A stretch of 64,000 nt of DNA, from assembly GCF_036711975.1 (NCBI RefSeq), contig NC_091968.1:28505001-28569000 (forward strand), written 5' to 3'. Of the stretch, positions 1 to 12,300 are shown in pieces. The stretch is from Onthophagus taurus (taxonomy: Eukaryota > Arthropoda > Insecta > Coleoptera > Scarabaeidae). The notes beneath the pieces were generated by a model. It was given only the letters and a program-made list of their open reading frames with translations. It was not told the DNA's origin and did not search any database. Made by a program: the position numbers and the translations under genes. The first letter of the stretch is position 1; every line of letters starts with the position of its first letter.

Positions 1-2125
1 CGGACCAACCAACCTTGCACCGCGACCCTAAGGATCTATTGTACCCCGATAGATATCGTTATCAAATTTCACCGTGCAGTCCAATGCTTCTTTTGAGGAG
101 ATAAACTGCGACCCAAAAATCGAGAATCTGATACGGTTAACGGCAGGGCAGTGGCATAAAACATGCTCAACCGTCTCTGCTTCCTCCGCACATAGTCGGC
201 ATTCAACATCGTCGGCTAAACCCAACAAGTTGAGGTGTGCTTTTAATCGGCAGTGCCCAGTAAAAACACCCATTAGAACTTTTATGCTACTACGGGCAAG
301 TCCTAAAATATTCCCGAGTTTGACAGTGGCGATGTTAATAAACACCTTAGCATGTCTCATTCCAGGAGAACTGGTCCACAGTAGGCGAAGTCTCTCTTCA
401 GCCCACAGTCCAATCCTATATTTGGCCATCGCAAATGATACACCAACTGCTGGTTCCGGTCCCACAAACGTTTCAGCGCTGCCATCTCGTGCTAGCTTAT
501 CTGCCGCTTCATTGCCAGCAACACCAGAGTGACCCGGGTCCCAAATCAGAGAGACTCTGTTATCACAACTCAGTGTGTTTAATGTTCTCTTACAATCATT
601 AACCAGAGCCGACACCGTTTTCACGGCTTGCAGCGCTTGGAGAGCGGCTTGACTGTCTGAGAAGATTCGTACTGTCATGTTCTTCACCCCTCTTTCAAGA
701 AGGATTTTAGCACCCATGTCAATAGCAAATACTTCCGCCTGGAATACAGTACAGTACGTACCCAGGCTGTAGGCTTGCTTAATTCGAGGTGTCTGGCAGT
801 ATACTCCTGCTCCTACCCCTTCAGGCGTTTTTGATCCATCTGTGTACAAGCAAATGTCTGCCCGAACCAGAGAATTTTCATTTTCGATCCAGGACTGCCG
901 CTCAGGCAGTACAATCTGGTATCGAGCATTAATCACTGATAGTGATACCGCCAAATCTGATGGCATTGATAGCACAGTATCAGTGCTTATAATGTCTTCC
1001 GCAGCCCATTGGTAGGACATGTCGGAACAGTTTTGAGCATATTGCTTAAATCTGTAAATGGTTGTTCTAGCCACTTTCTCTATATGCAAATGCAGAGGAG
1101 ATAGGCCAAGCAGAACCTCCATTGCTAGAGTTGGCGTTGTGCCTATCGCACCAGAGATTGCCAATCCAGCTACTCGTTGAATTCGTGAAAGGTTACTGAT
1201 AGCTGAAGTTTGTCGGTCTTTCCTATACCAGGCTGCTGCTCCGTATGTGATCATAGGTCTAACCACAGTCACATAGAGCCAGTACAGTCTTTCAGGGATA
1301 AGACCCCAATTTTTTCCACAAAGACTGCGACAAGTCCACAAGGATAGTCTAGCTTTGTGCAAAACTCCCTGCAAATGTCCATTCCATGACAGGGTTTTGT
1401 CTAGGATTACTCCTAGATATTTGACTTCCTTTGAGAAAGGAATTTCTTCACCTTGGATAGTTGGGCGGATTAGTCCATCCAACTTTCGCTTCCTGGTGAA
1501 GGGCACAACAATTGTCTTTTGCGGGTTTATTGAGAGGTTCTCTCCCTTACACCAAGCGCAAATGGTATCTAGGGTCACCTGGAGGACTTTAGATATCCTC
1601 GGCAAACAGGTTCCTTTGACCATAACGACAATGTCATCAGCATAAGCTTGTATTTCCACACCAACGGCTTCGACTATCGCAATCAGATCGTCAACTAGGA
1701 GGGACCAAAGCAGGGGAGATAACACCCCTCCCTGCGGGCAGCCACCTCCCGGCCTGAAGCGTATCGTATCACCGTGGAGTGAAGTAGAAACTATTCTACT
1801 ATCTAGCATATCGCGGATCCAACCCGCTGTAGTTGCTTCCACTCCCCCGTCAAGAGCAGCTCTTTCAAGAGATTGTGGTATTGCGTTGTTGAACGCTCCC
1901 TCCATATCCAGAAACGCACAAACCAAGATTTCTTTATCCTGCAGCGTCCTGGATACTCTACCAATTAAGTTGTGTAGAGCCAATTCTGCTGATTTTTCCC
2001 GCTTGATAAGCATACTGGTGGCGACTCAGTGGACCAGATACCAATGGCACCGTACGGATATACCGTTCCAGAACTTTTTCAAGGGTTTTCAGCAGAAATG
2101 ACGTTAGGCTGATGGGTCTGATGCT
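1..2125 (-). mobile_element. LINE copy 1 (I-like, RT plus RNase H), 3' part
   Basis: This is the 3' two thirds of a non-LTR retrotransposon read on the minus strand; its 3' end is cut by the window edge. The open frame from 2013 to 28 shows reverse transcriptase motifs (FLDMEGAFNN, PQGGVLSPLLWSLLVDDL, the catalytic AYADDIVVM), then a ribonuclease H domain (LYTDGSKTPEGVGAGVY, IFSDSQAALQAL, GHSGVAGNEAADKLA) and a Cys/His-rich tail (CRLCAEEAETVEHVLCHC). RNase H after RT points to the I/LOA-type LINEs. Upstream of 2013 the frame shifts by one base in a T run relative to the copy at 13172, and RT-type sequence continues in another frame to about 2113 before homology stops, so the copy is 5' truncated and frameshifted. 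It is a close match to the copy at 13172-15180, which suggests fairly recent activity. Confidence 0.9.
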
Positions 2126-2299
2126 TTAGGTATAATAAGTATATATTTGTAATATGGAATTGAAAATAGAAAAACTATGGTCACAGCAATCAACTAGACA
2201 TTTTGGCAGACAACCCTATTTTTAGTTATAACTTCGTAATGATGTATCCCATAATTTTGATTTTCTAGAACAATAACTAGAACAATGTAGAACAACTCT

Positions 2300-3955
2300 A
2301 GAATAATAATAATAATAATAAATGCTTTTATTGGTGACCCTTAATGTATTACAGAATAAATCAAATTAAATTACCCAAAATAAACTAATCCAAAAACTAC
2401 ATCACATTCAAAATTAAATCGTTCAAATTTAAAACTATTCAAAACTAAACTAAACTAAACTATATAAGTTACAATAAGGGCCCAAATTGTGCGATATCAG
2501 GCGCGGTGCCTGGTTTTCGTATCGAACCACGAGAAAAACAAAAATAAATGCTGAAATGATGATACACTTAATTTTTTAAATACTGATGGAATGTCATTAT
2601 ATACCTGCTGAACCGTATAGGAAAATGATCGCGTATATAGAGTTAACCTATGTTTCGGTATAACAAGAAGTGATTTCCTCCTAATGTTCACATTATGAAC
2701 GTCCGTGCGATGCCTACTTCTGCTATGCAAGTAAGATGGCCTTCCGCTGCAGAGCAGTTTGTGTATTAAACAAGCCGTATGTAGTCGCCTCCTGTTAGCC
2801 ATGTTCAACCAGTTAACCATAGAGAAGGTATGTGAGATCCTATCGTACTTCCTAACCCCATATATGTATCGCAGACATGAGTTTTGAATTAACTGAACTC
2901 TCCTCGATGTTGCTACAGTCAAGCTCACATTAAGCTTCACATAACATCTTTTTTAAAAGCTTTGAGCTTTGCGCTTTGAGTCCTCCCACAGACTTCCTAA
3001 TCAGACCGCTGACGTGAGCATCAAATCGCAGAGCAGGATCAAGCACCACTCCCAGACTCTTAGCCTCAGATCCCATCTGGAGCACTGTACTGTTAATGGA
3101 GATTTTACCATGGAGGTTATTTGCAATAGCCTCTCTCCTGCCACTACGCCCGAACAACAAAATTTGAGATTTGCTAGGATTAAGGTTTAAACAATGCTTA
3201 AGGCCCTATCCGTAATTATACGTAGGTCATCATTGACCATGCCAACCACGCTTGAAATATCGTTGGGACTGAAAGTATGATATATTTGAGAGTCATCTGC
3301 ATATAAATGGTAATTACCAGTTATATTCCGGAAAAGTTGAGATGTATACAGGGTGACATAGAAAAAAGTACATTGCATAGTGCCACACAATAGAGGACAC
3401 TAAAATAAGAAAAAAAGTTCCTATGAACATGGGTCCGCAAGGCCTACGGTTAAAAGATACGGGGTGTTGAATTTAATTTTTTTTGGGGTTTTTTTTTGAA
3501 TATCTTTAGCCAGAGACGCAAAAAATGGATAAAATGTGGTATACAGGGGTTTTTTATCATGCTACATTCAAATATGATCTTAGTTTTGTGATTACTGATG
3601 GATAGCGCTACATACATACAGGGTTCCATCTCTATTGAATCGGTCCTAACTTTTTCTTTTTTGCTATACACTGTATGTCATTTTCGACTGAAAAATTTTT
3701 TATCCATGCATCTGAAAGCCGACAATGCACGCTAATTATTCAAAAAGCGCCAAAGTGACCTTTGCAAAAACAATGATAAATAACAATTGAATAATGTGTC
3801 ATAATTTAGTGTCCTCTATTGTGTGGCACTATGCAATGTACTTTTTTCTAGGTCATCCTGTATATGATAAAAAGAAGCGGTCCATTTATACTCCCCTGAG
3901 GTACTCCCCTAGAAACCCCCAAAGAACCAGAGCAACCTAGATTGTTGTTCTAGAA
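2300..3955 (-). mobile_element. Jockey/CR1-type LINE fragment, split by a MITE
   Basis: A 5'-truncated non-LTR retrotransposon on the minus strand. Reading from high to low coordinates, 3945-3864 encodes the RT motif GVPQGSINGPLLFII. The frame is then broken by an inserted element (3349-3860) and resumes at 3348 with YHLYADDSQIYHTF, which carries the catalytic YADD. After that come KSLGVVLDPALRFDAHVSGL near 3060 and a thumb and C-terminal region (RRVQLIQNSCLRYIYG near 2900). Several frameshifts and stops make it a pseudogene. The 3' end is an AAT/TAA trinucleotide run at about 2303-2321, typical of many LINE tails. A possible target-site duplication (tagaacaact near 2288 and near 3960) is weak, because the flank itself repeats that word. 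Confidence 0.85.
3349..3860. mobile_element. MITE, mariner-like, 512 bp
   Basis: Both ends carry a long imperfect terminal inverted repeat starting CAGGGTGACATAGAAAAAAG on the left and ending ...TTTTTTCTAGGTCATCCTG on the right. More than 55 bases can be paired, including the word agtgccacacaatagagg and its complement. TA dinucleotides flank both ends (3347-3348 and 3861-3862), as expected for Tc1/mariner-type insertion. The interior has no transposase, so this is a non-autonomous copy. It sits inside the RT domain of the surrounding LINE, and the broken RT frame closes up if the element and one TA are left out. Confidence 0.9.
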
Positions 3956-3969
3956 CAATCTAGAACAAC

Positions 3970-5765
3970 TATGAAAAATCAATTTAAAAATCAAAAAATG
4001 GGGGGCCAACTTCCCGCACTCTGATTTATACAATCGTATAGATCTACTCGGGGAATACCTTAAGGAATGACTTAAAAACATGTTGTTATATCCGAAGTCC
4101 GTTTTAACGAGGTTCGTTAGAGGTACGAGATTTGAAGACGATTTGAATATTAAATTTTTATTTTTTGAAATTATAATTGAAAAAGATAACATGATCCAAC
4201 ATGATGATAGTGTTGTAATTGTTAATTGAATCATTGCAATTTGAAAAAGTGGGGTTAAAACAAGAAGGGGAATGAGAGTGTTGTAACGTACGCGTCCAAT
4301 ATCGTCGGTTGATTGTTTGCAGAACGTGGGGGGAGCTCAGTTTCAATTTCGGTCGCGTCATATGGTGGCCCTGGATAAATTTCCGGAACAGGCCGTTGCA
4401 GCCGGGACGTTTACAGTTCTATTTTTTGCCTGTCCCGTACGGCTCATACGCACCGCAACGTAATTGGTTTCGATGGTTTCACGGCGAATGACCCCGAAGC
4501 GAATAATTATCATCATCGGCGCGTTCTGATTATTATGCGATATCCATTTTAGTGCTCCCCTTCGTTCCATGTCTGCTGTTATTGTATTTCGATGTTTGTT
4601 AAATAAATACATATTGGACTGTCATATGTATATTCTAAAAATAACTTTTAATACGATATTGATTTCGTGAGCGAGATGGTGATAGTTAAGAAGATGTCGG
4701 GTTCGTAGACTAAATACAAAGCCAAAGAGCGAATAGTATCATAATTAGATCAAACAAGCGAGTAAACGCAGAACAACGGTTCTCGGGGTTCCCCCGAAAT
4801 ACAAACTGGCTTCCCTTAAGAGTACAAGCATCGCGACTAATTATCAAAGTTTGCGAGCTGCTTAGGGTCTTGCGTAAACCCTAAGGCAAAACTGGGTCCA
4901 TTCGGAAAGATCGTCCACCGCGTACAACTACTACTGTGCACTACTGTGTAGTTAAGCTTGAAAATAAAATATTAGTTGAACCTCATTGGTACGCATTTTT
5001 TGGTGTTTCCTGTGTGATTTTGATCATAAATACACGCGCGTAACAACACGCTGATAAAACACACCACCAACCTCTCTCTATCGCATTGATTTACTGACTC
5101 GTTGCAGTAGGAAAAAAATAGTGGTCGAAATGGTAAAAAATGCAATTTGTAAAGCTATGCCGCAAATCTACTACACTCGAATCGACGGGGAAATATTCAA
5201 ATAATCCGTGGTATTTTCGACTTTTTTCTGACAACTTTTTTTGTTCGTTACCTTTGGATAACTAAACCCTCAAAAATAAAAGATTTAAAGCCGTTGTAGA
5301 TTTAGTTTTTTTTTTAAAGCCCACTAAAATAATTAAGTGGTAGAGTAACATTTATACAAGCCGAAGAAAAGAGGAGAGAGAAGGTTCGCTTATTTAATTA
5401 AAATCTGATAAGGTCCCGGTTTCATCAAGGGAAAGGATGACTTTATCCCTTCGGCAATCCGCAAAAGACGTCTCGAAAGATTATTATCGCCCACGGCCTC
5501 GTTTAATTACTAAAACTCCACTTTGTTGTAAGTAGTTTGGATTTTTTTTTCATTCCTCACCACCAAATATATTACAACAGAGTTTACCAAAGAACAAAAT
5601 CACTTTTAAGTTAAACCTGATGGTACAAACACGGTTTTTATCAGTTTCTAGAAATCTGCTTAAAACAACGAAACCTATTGAGTTTATTTACACATTTCTT
5701 TTGTGTTAAAAAAAGTTACAAACCGGGAAAGCCCAAATCTTTGTTAGACAACGAAACGTTTTAGT
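3970..5765. other. Unique non-coding stretch
   Basis: I see no gene, no clear repeat and no RNA here. About 4240-4560 is noticeably richer in G and C than its surroundings and has CpG-containing words (for example gtacgcgtccaatatcgtcg). It could be a regulatory block or an unrecognised exon. The rest is AT-rich and ordinary. Confidence 0.5.
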
Positions 5766-5769
5766 TTAG

Positions 5770-8480
5770 GCATAATAATTTTCTAGTGATAAAGAGAAAA
5801 TTCCCAAAATGTCGAAATTAAGTACTTTTGGTTTTAAAATCGATCATACCTCAAGAATGAAAGGTGATGACGAAAAGTTTTTTAGGAATAAATTGTTTAT
5901 TATGAACTAAAAAGATATTATTGATAAACAGATTTTGTTTAGATGTAATGATTTTCTAGTGATAAAGAGAAAATCCCCATAATGCCAAAATTGAGTACTT
6001 TTGTTATCAAAATCGATTATTACTCAAAAATTAATTGTGATGAAGATAAGTTTTTTTTGAAATAAATTGTTTATTATGAACTAAAAAGACATCATCCATA
6101 AACAGATTTGGTTTAGGTATAATGATTTTCTAGTGATAAAAAAAAATCACCAAAATGTCAAAATTAAGTACTTTCGGTATTAAAATTGATCATAACTCAA
6201 GGATGAAAGGTGATGGAGAAAAGTTTTTTAGGAGTAAATTGTTTATTATGAACTAAAAAAACATCATCCATAAACAAATTTAGTTTAGGTATAATGATTT
6301 TCTAGTGATAAAGAAAAAATCACCAAAATGTCAAAATTGAGTACTTTCGGTATTAAAATTGATCATAACTCAAGGATGAAAGGTGATGGAGAAAAGTTTT
6401 TTAGGAATAAATTGTTTATTATGAACTAAAAAAACATCATCCATAAATAAATTTAGTTTAGGTAAATTAATTTTCTAGTGATAAAAAAAAATCACCAAAA
6501 TGTCAAAATTAAGTACTTTCGGTATTAAAATTGATCATAACTCAAGGATGAAAGGTGATGGAGAAAAGTTTTTTAGGAATAAATTGTTTATTATGAACTA
6601 AAAAAACATCATCCATAAAGAAATTTAGTTTAGGTATAATGATTTTCTAGTGATAAAGAAAAAATCACCAAAATGTCAAAATTGAGTACTTTCGGTATTA
6701 AAATTGATCATAACTCAAGGATGAAAGGTGATGGAGAAAAGTTTTTTAGGAATAAATTGTTTATTATGAACTAAAAAAACATCATCCATAAACAAATTTA
6801 GTTTAGGTAAATTAATTTTCTAGTGATAAAAAAAAATCACCAAAATGTCAAAATTAAGTACTTTCGGTATTAAAATTGATCATAACTCAAGGATGAAAGG
6901 TGATGGAGAAAAGTTTTTTAGGAATAAATTGTTTATTATGAACTAAAAAAACATCACCCATAAACAAATTTAGTTTAGGTATAATGATTTTCTAGTGATA
7001 AAGAAAAAATCACCAGAATGTCAAAATTGAGTACTTTTGGTATTAAAATTGATCATAACTCAAGGATGAAAGGTGATGGAGAAAAGTTTTTTAGGAATAA
7101 ATTGTTTATTATGAACTAAAAAAACATCACCCATAAACAAATTTAGTTTAGGTATAATGATTTTCTAGTGATAAAGAAAAAATCACCAGAATGTCAAAAT
7201 TGAGTACTTTTGGTATTAAAATAGATCATAACTCAAGGATGAAAGGTGATGGAGAAAAGTTTTTTAGGAATAAATTGTTTATTATGAACAAAAAAAACAT
7301 CATCCATAAACAAATTTAGTTTAGGTATAATGATTTTCTAGTGATAAAGAAAAAATCACCAAAATGTCAAAATTGAGTACTTTTGGTATTAAAATAAATC
7401 ATAACTCAAAAATTAAAGGTGATGGAGAAAAGTTTATTTGAAATAAATTGTTTATTATGAACTAAAAGGACATTACTCATAAACAGATTTGGTTTAGTTA
7501 TAATGATTTTCTAATGATAAAAAGAGAAAATCACCGAAATATCAAAATTGAGTACTTTTGGTATTAAAATTGCTCATAACTCAAGGATGAAAGGTGATGG
7601 AGAAAATTTTTTTAGGAATAAGTTGTTTATTGTCAACTAAGAAGACATCATCCATAAACAAATTTAGTTTAGATGTAATGATTTTCAGGTGATAAAGAGA
7701 AAATCCCCAAAATGTCAAAATTGGCTACTTTTAGTGTTAAAATTGATCATAACTCAAGGATGAAAGGTGATGGAGAAAAGTTTTTTAGGAATAAATTGTT
7801 TATTATGAACTAAAAAAACATCATCCATAAACAAGTTTAGTTTAGGTATAATGATTTTCTAGTGATAAAGAAAAAATCACCAAAATGTCAAAATTGAGTA
7901 CTTTTGGTATTAAAATAGATCATAACTCAAAAATTAAAGGTGATGGAGAAAAGTTTATTTGAAATAAATTGTTTATTATGAACTAAAAAAACATCATCCA
8001 TAAACAAATTTAGTTTAGGTATAATGTTTTTCTTGTGATAAAGAAAAAATCACCAAAATGTCAAAATTGAGTACTTTTGGTATTAAAATAGATCATAACT
8101 CAAAAATTAAAGGTGATGGAGAAAAGTTTATTTGAAATAAATTGTTTATTATGAACTAAAAGGACATTACTCATAAACAGATTTAGTTTAGTTATAATGA
8201 TTTTCTAATGATAAAAAGAGAAAATCACCGAAATATCAAAATTGAGTACTTTTGGTATTAAAATTGCTCATAACTCAAGGATGAAAGGTGATGGAGAAAA
8301 TTTCTTTAGGAATAAGTTGTTTATTGTCAACTAAGAAGACATCATCCATAAACAAATTTAGTTTAGATGTAATGATTTTCAGGTGATAAAGAGAAAATCC
8401 CCAAAATGTCAAAATTGGGTACTTTTGGTGTTAAAATCGATCATAACTCAAAAATGAAAGGTGATGGAGAAAAGATGGAG
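5770..8480. repeat. 173-bp satellite array, about 15.5 units
   Basis: The word ttctagtgat recurs at 5781, 5954, 6128, 6300 and 6473 and onward, giving a unit of 172-174 bp. Each unit also contains tcaaaattgagtactttt, aactcaaggatgaaaggtga and aataaattgtttattatgaa. Units in the middle of the array are nearly identical, while those at the edges are more diverged, the usual sign of unequal exchange. A two-unit block with unusual variants (gctcataactcaagg, then caggtgataaagagaaaatc) occurs near 7500-7720 and again near 8200-8420, a spacing of about 697 bp, or four units. No coding potential is visible. Confidence 0.97.
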
Positions 8481-8698
8481 AAAACCTTGTCGTCAAATAT
8501 CTTTATACCCTATTCATAATGTATACCAAATTTGGTTTTTCTAGCTTAATGTATTACAAAGATATTGAACTTTTTAAAAATTTAAGAGCCAACTTTGAAG
8601 GCCTATAACTCCTGAAGTGTACAACTTAGTATAGAGATCTTAATTTATTGTCCTCTACATGTCCCTGCTCTGTGTCGGTTCTTATGTGAATCACCCTG
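8481..8698. mobile_element. Transposon end adjoining the 173-bp array
   Basis: The last satellite unit runs directly into about 210 bp that end in cttatgtgaatcaccctg followed by TA. That is the outer end of a mariner-like inverted repeat. The same segment, about 75 percent similar by eye, lies in inverted orientation at 43128-43330, where it begins with TA then cagggtgattcacataa. I could not find the matching left terminus before 5770, so either the element lost its left end or the array displaced it. Confidence 0.75.
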
Positions 8699-8700
8699 TA

Positions 8701-10037
8701 TATCATCAATATCATTAATATAAAAAAAATATTGATTAAATAAATTATTTACAAGTTTAGTAACTTGAAGATTAGATTATATTGACCTTTAGATTTTGTG
8801 AAAGAGGGGAAAGTTGAACTCTGAAAGAAAGAAGTAAACGTTAGGGGACAGCAACAGGACAACCAGAACAATGTCTCCTCGAGGGAAAGCTTGTCCATTT
8901 TCCGAGAGCGATCTAGTTGAATTATTTAGAAGCGAAGCCGATCCGACTGGGTAGAAGATGCAGTTCCCGATGCGAAAGATTGGCACTAACAATAATTTAA
9001 CAACGTGACGGCGCCACTGCTTACCACCCTAGACTCTACCATCGAAGAATACGAACATCTTTTACATTATTAACACGGAAAATAAAAATACTAACGCCCG
9101 TCTTCATTAATCGTACCTTTTAAATAAATAAAAACCTATTAGTTTCTTGAAGTTACGATAAGTAAATATATTTGTTAAAAATGGAAAAGATAAAAGGAGG
9201 GTTAATTAATACAGGAACAGTACGATGTTATGCCCTCGGAGTTTCCTAAACAATTTCAGTGGAGCAAACTTAATTTACATAATATAGGAGACTTTGAGCA
9301 GATGCGAGTTGCGTTCAGCGCTGTATCTACACGCAAATTGGCCAATTTCTCTACACTATGGCAACGTTATTACGACGATAAGATCGGACTATCGGCCTTC
9401 ATTCCGCATTATTTAAATTTCGATAAGGCTACGTAACCAAAATCAATTTTCTGCAACCTTTAATGCCATAGTAACAAGCAAAAAAATTTTAAAATACAAT
9501 TTAACTGAAAATTTATCGTCCAAACCAACCGTTTACGAAGTTGCGTCATTATTATGTTCGTCATTACCGTATTAGTTCCACCAGTTACCACTTAGAGGTC
9601 CATTAAAGTGCCTTAAACTCAACGGTATTATAAAGTCTAAACTCCGCGCTTCCAGTTTCACCCTTCTATTAATATCGCTAAAAGCCGTCAAAATGAACCA
9701 ATAGATTTCGAAAAATCCCATCTTATTAAGATATCAAATACAATTTTGAATATCGATTTTCAACGTTGTCGAATAGAATCGCCGTTTAACGTAAACACGT
9801 GATTTAGTAGTTTGATAATTAGACGGCAAATACGATTTTGGGTCGCAATCGGTGTGCGGAATCCGTGCAAACACCATTCGCAAGGACTATTGATAAGCCT
9901 TTGGATATAAATTATAAACGCATACTACTCTATCATCCAATAAACAATCCAATTTCAATATCGATGTGTTTCTGCACCAACACAGAGTTATTCTAGCAGA
10001 TTATATCAAAAGAAACGTTATATAGCTCTTACCTTAT
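8701..10037. other. Unique AT-rich stretch without a recognisable gene
   Basis: Nothing I recognise. A 68-codon open frame at 9230-9436 (+) has a plausible amino acid mix, but no motif, no splice context and no neighbour supporting it, so I do not call it a gene. Confidence 0.4.
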
Positions 10038-12200
10038 TTGTTATAAAATCCAACACAAAATAATATTTATCCGGATTCTTTTTATATCTTTTCTAACCTT
10101 ACTTTTTTGACAACACCAACCAGTTGCTAACAAAGTTTGTATTTTACCAAATCATGGTTACCATGGGAATAGATATAACCTTAAAAATTTATTAATAAAA
10201 TGTAAATCCCATTAAAAAATAACAAATTACCTCTTACCACCTCTATTTTTGGTAAAGATTTAAAATTGATGGTTCAACAAAATTATTAGGTAATCCCTTG
10301 AATCAGAATAGAAATAGTATAGATTAGGATATTATAAGTACACAATAATATTTACCTTTTCAAAGTTCAGTATTTTTTTGTAATTATTCTTTAAAAACTT
10401 TTTTTATGTTCTTCCTAACTTTACTTTTTTTTGACAATTGTGTTGCTTGTATTGTTTGTATTTCAAATAGTGGTTGCCATGGTAGTAGATATAACATAAC
10501 CTTAAAAAAATGTTGTTGAGTGTATTGTCACAGAATATTATTGTATTGTCATGTTATTCTGTGTTATTGTTTATTGTTAAGTGGAATAAAACATTTCCAA
10601 TTACACCAGGTTAGTATAAAATCCTGTGAGAGGTGAAATTTTGAAACTTTGTAATTTTAAAGTTAAATTTCAGTTCTAATTCAATAAAATATTCACTTTC
10701 AGATTGATTCAACGCTACACAAGGTTATTCCAGAGGTAAGTAAAAATATTATTATTTAAATCTTTGTGTATCAATTATTGTTATAAAATCCAACACAAAA
10801 TAATATTTATCCGGATTCTTTTTATATCTTTTCTAACCTTACTTTTTTGACAATTCCAACCAGTTGCTAACAAAGTTTGTATCAAATCATGGTTACCATG
10901 GGAATAGATATAACCTTAAAAATATATTAATAAAATTTAGAAAATCCCATTCAAAAATAACAAATTACCTCTTACCACCTCTATTTTTAGTAAAGCATTA
11001 ATTATTACTTTAATATCTAATGCAAAATCGTCAAAAATTGATGATTCGTCTACTTTATTTCGGAATAACAAAATTATTAGGTAATCCCTTGAATAAGAAT
11101 AGAAATAGTATAGATTTGGATATTATAAGTACACAATAATATTTACCTTTTGAAAGTTCAGCATTTTTTTGTAATTATTCTTTAAAAACTTTTTTTATGT
11201 TCTTCCTAACTTTACTTTTTTGACAATTTCCATGTGTTGTTTGTATTGTTTGTATTTCAAATAGTGGTTGCCATGGTAGTAGATATAACATAACCTTAAA
11301 AAAATGTTGTTGAGTGTATTGTCACAGAATATTATTGTGTTGTCATGTTATTCTGTGTTATTGTTTATTGTTAAGTGGAATAAAACATTTCCAATTACAC
11401 CAGGTTAGTATAAAATCCTGTGAGAGGTGAAACTTTTAAACTTTGTAATTTTAAAGTTAGATTTTAGTTCTAATTCAATAAAATATTCGCTTTCAGATTG
11501 ATTCAACGCTACACAAGGTTATTCCAGAGGTAAGTAAAAATATTATTATTTAAATCTTTGTGTATCAATTATTGTTATAAAATCCAACACAAAATAATAT
11601 TTATCCGGATTCTTTTTATATCTTTTCTAACCTTACTTTTTTGACAATTCCAACCAGTTGCTAACAAAGTTTGTATCAAATCATGGTTACCATGGGAATA
11701 GATATAACCTTAAAAATATATTAATAAAATTTAGAAAATCCCATTAAAAAATAACAAATTACCTCTTACCACCTCTATTTTTAGTAAAGCATTAATTATT
11801 ACTTTAATATCTAACGCAAAATCGTCAAAAATTGATGATTCGTCTACTTTATTTCGGAATAACAAAATTATTAGATAATCCCTCGAATAAGAATAGAAAT
11901 AGTATAGATTTGGATATTATAAGTACACAATAATATTTACCTTTTGAAAGTTCACTATTTTTTGTAAATTATCCTTTAAAAACTTTTTTATGTTCCTACC
12001 TTTACTTTTTTGACAATTTCCATTTGTTGTTGCTTGTATTAATGTTTGTATTTCAAATAGTGGTTGCCATGGTAACCTTAGAAACATAACCTTAAAAAAT
12101 GTTGTTGAGTGTATTGTTTACATTGTTAAGTCTAATAAGATTATTAATAGAGGAAGGATACACAAGGTTATTCCGGAGGTGAGTAAAAATATTATTATTT
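10038..12200. repeat. Three tandem units of a 740-794 bp repeat
   Basis: The word ttgttataaaatccaacac starts units at 10038, 10778 and 11572, so the units are about 740 and 794 bp; the third is shorter and more diverged, ending near 12200. Within each unit there is also a half-length echo: a segment with tggttaccatgggaatagat and a second with tggttgccatggtagtagat. Each unit ends with ctttcag, then attgattcaacgctacacaa and ggttattccagag, then gtaagt. That is a short segment bounded by consensus splice acceptor and donor. No protein-coding frame is visible across the units. Confidence 0.92.
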
Positions 12201-12217
12201 ACCCTTTGTATGAAATA

Positions 12218-12300
12218 TTTTGTAGTGCTAGGTCTAGTGTTAGTTCTAGTTTTACACTATCATTCGAGTTTAGCCATACTGAGAGACGTCAATTTGAAAA
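12218..12300. repeat. Partial copy of the ctagttctag hairpin repeat
   Basis: It carries ctaggtctagtgttagttc, then cgagtttagccatactgaga. These are the building blocks of the hairpin units arrayed at 35119-37688, present here as a single diverged half unit. Confidence 0.75.

Noticed and set aside
2280-3975. Target-site duplication around the 2300-3955 LINE
   Set aside because: tagaacaact is found at both sides, but the same word is repeated several times in the left flank, so it cannot be assigned with confidence.
5770-8480. CRISPR-like regular repeats
   Set aside because: Repeats are contiguous 173-bp units without unique spacers, and the window is animal nuclear DNA.
9230-9436. 68-codon plus-strand frame (MPSEFPKQFQW...)
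   Set aside because: Reads like a protein, but there is no motif, homologue I recognise, or flanking exon evidence.
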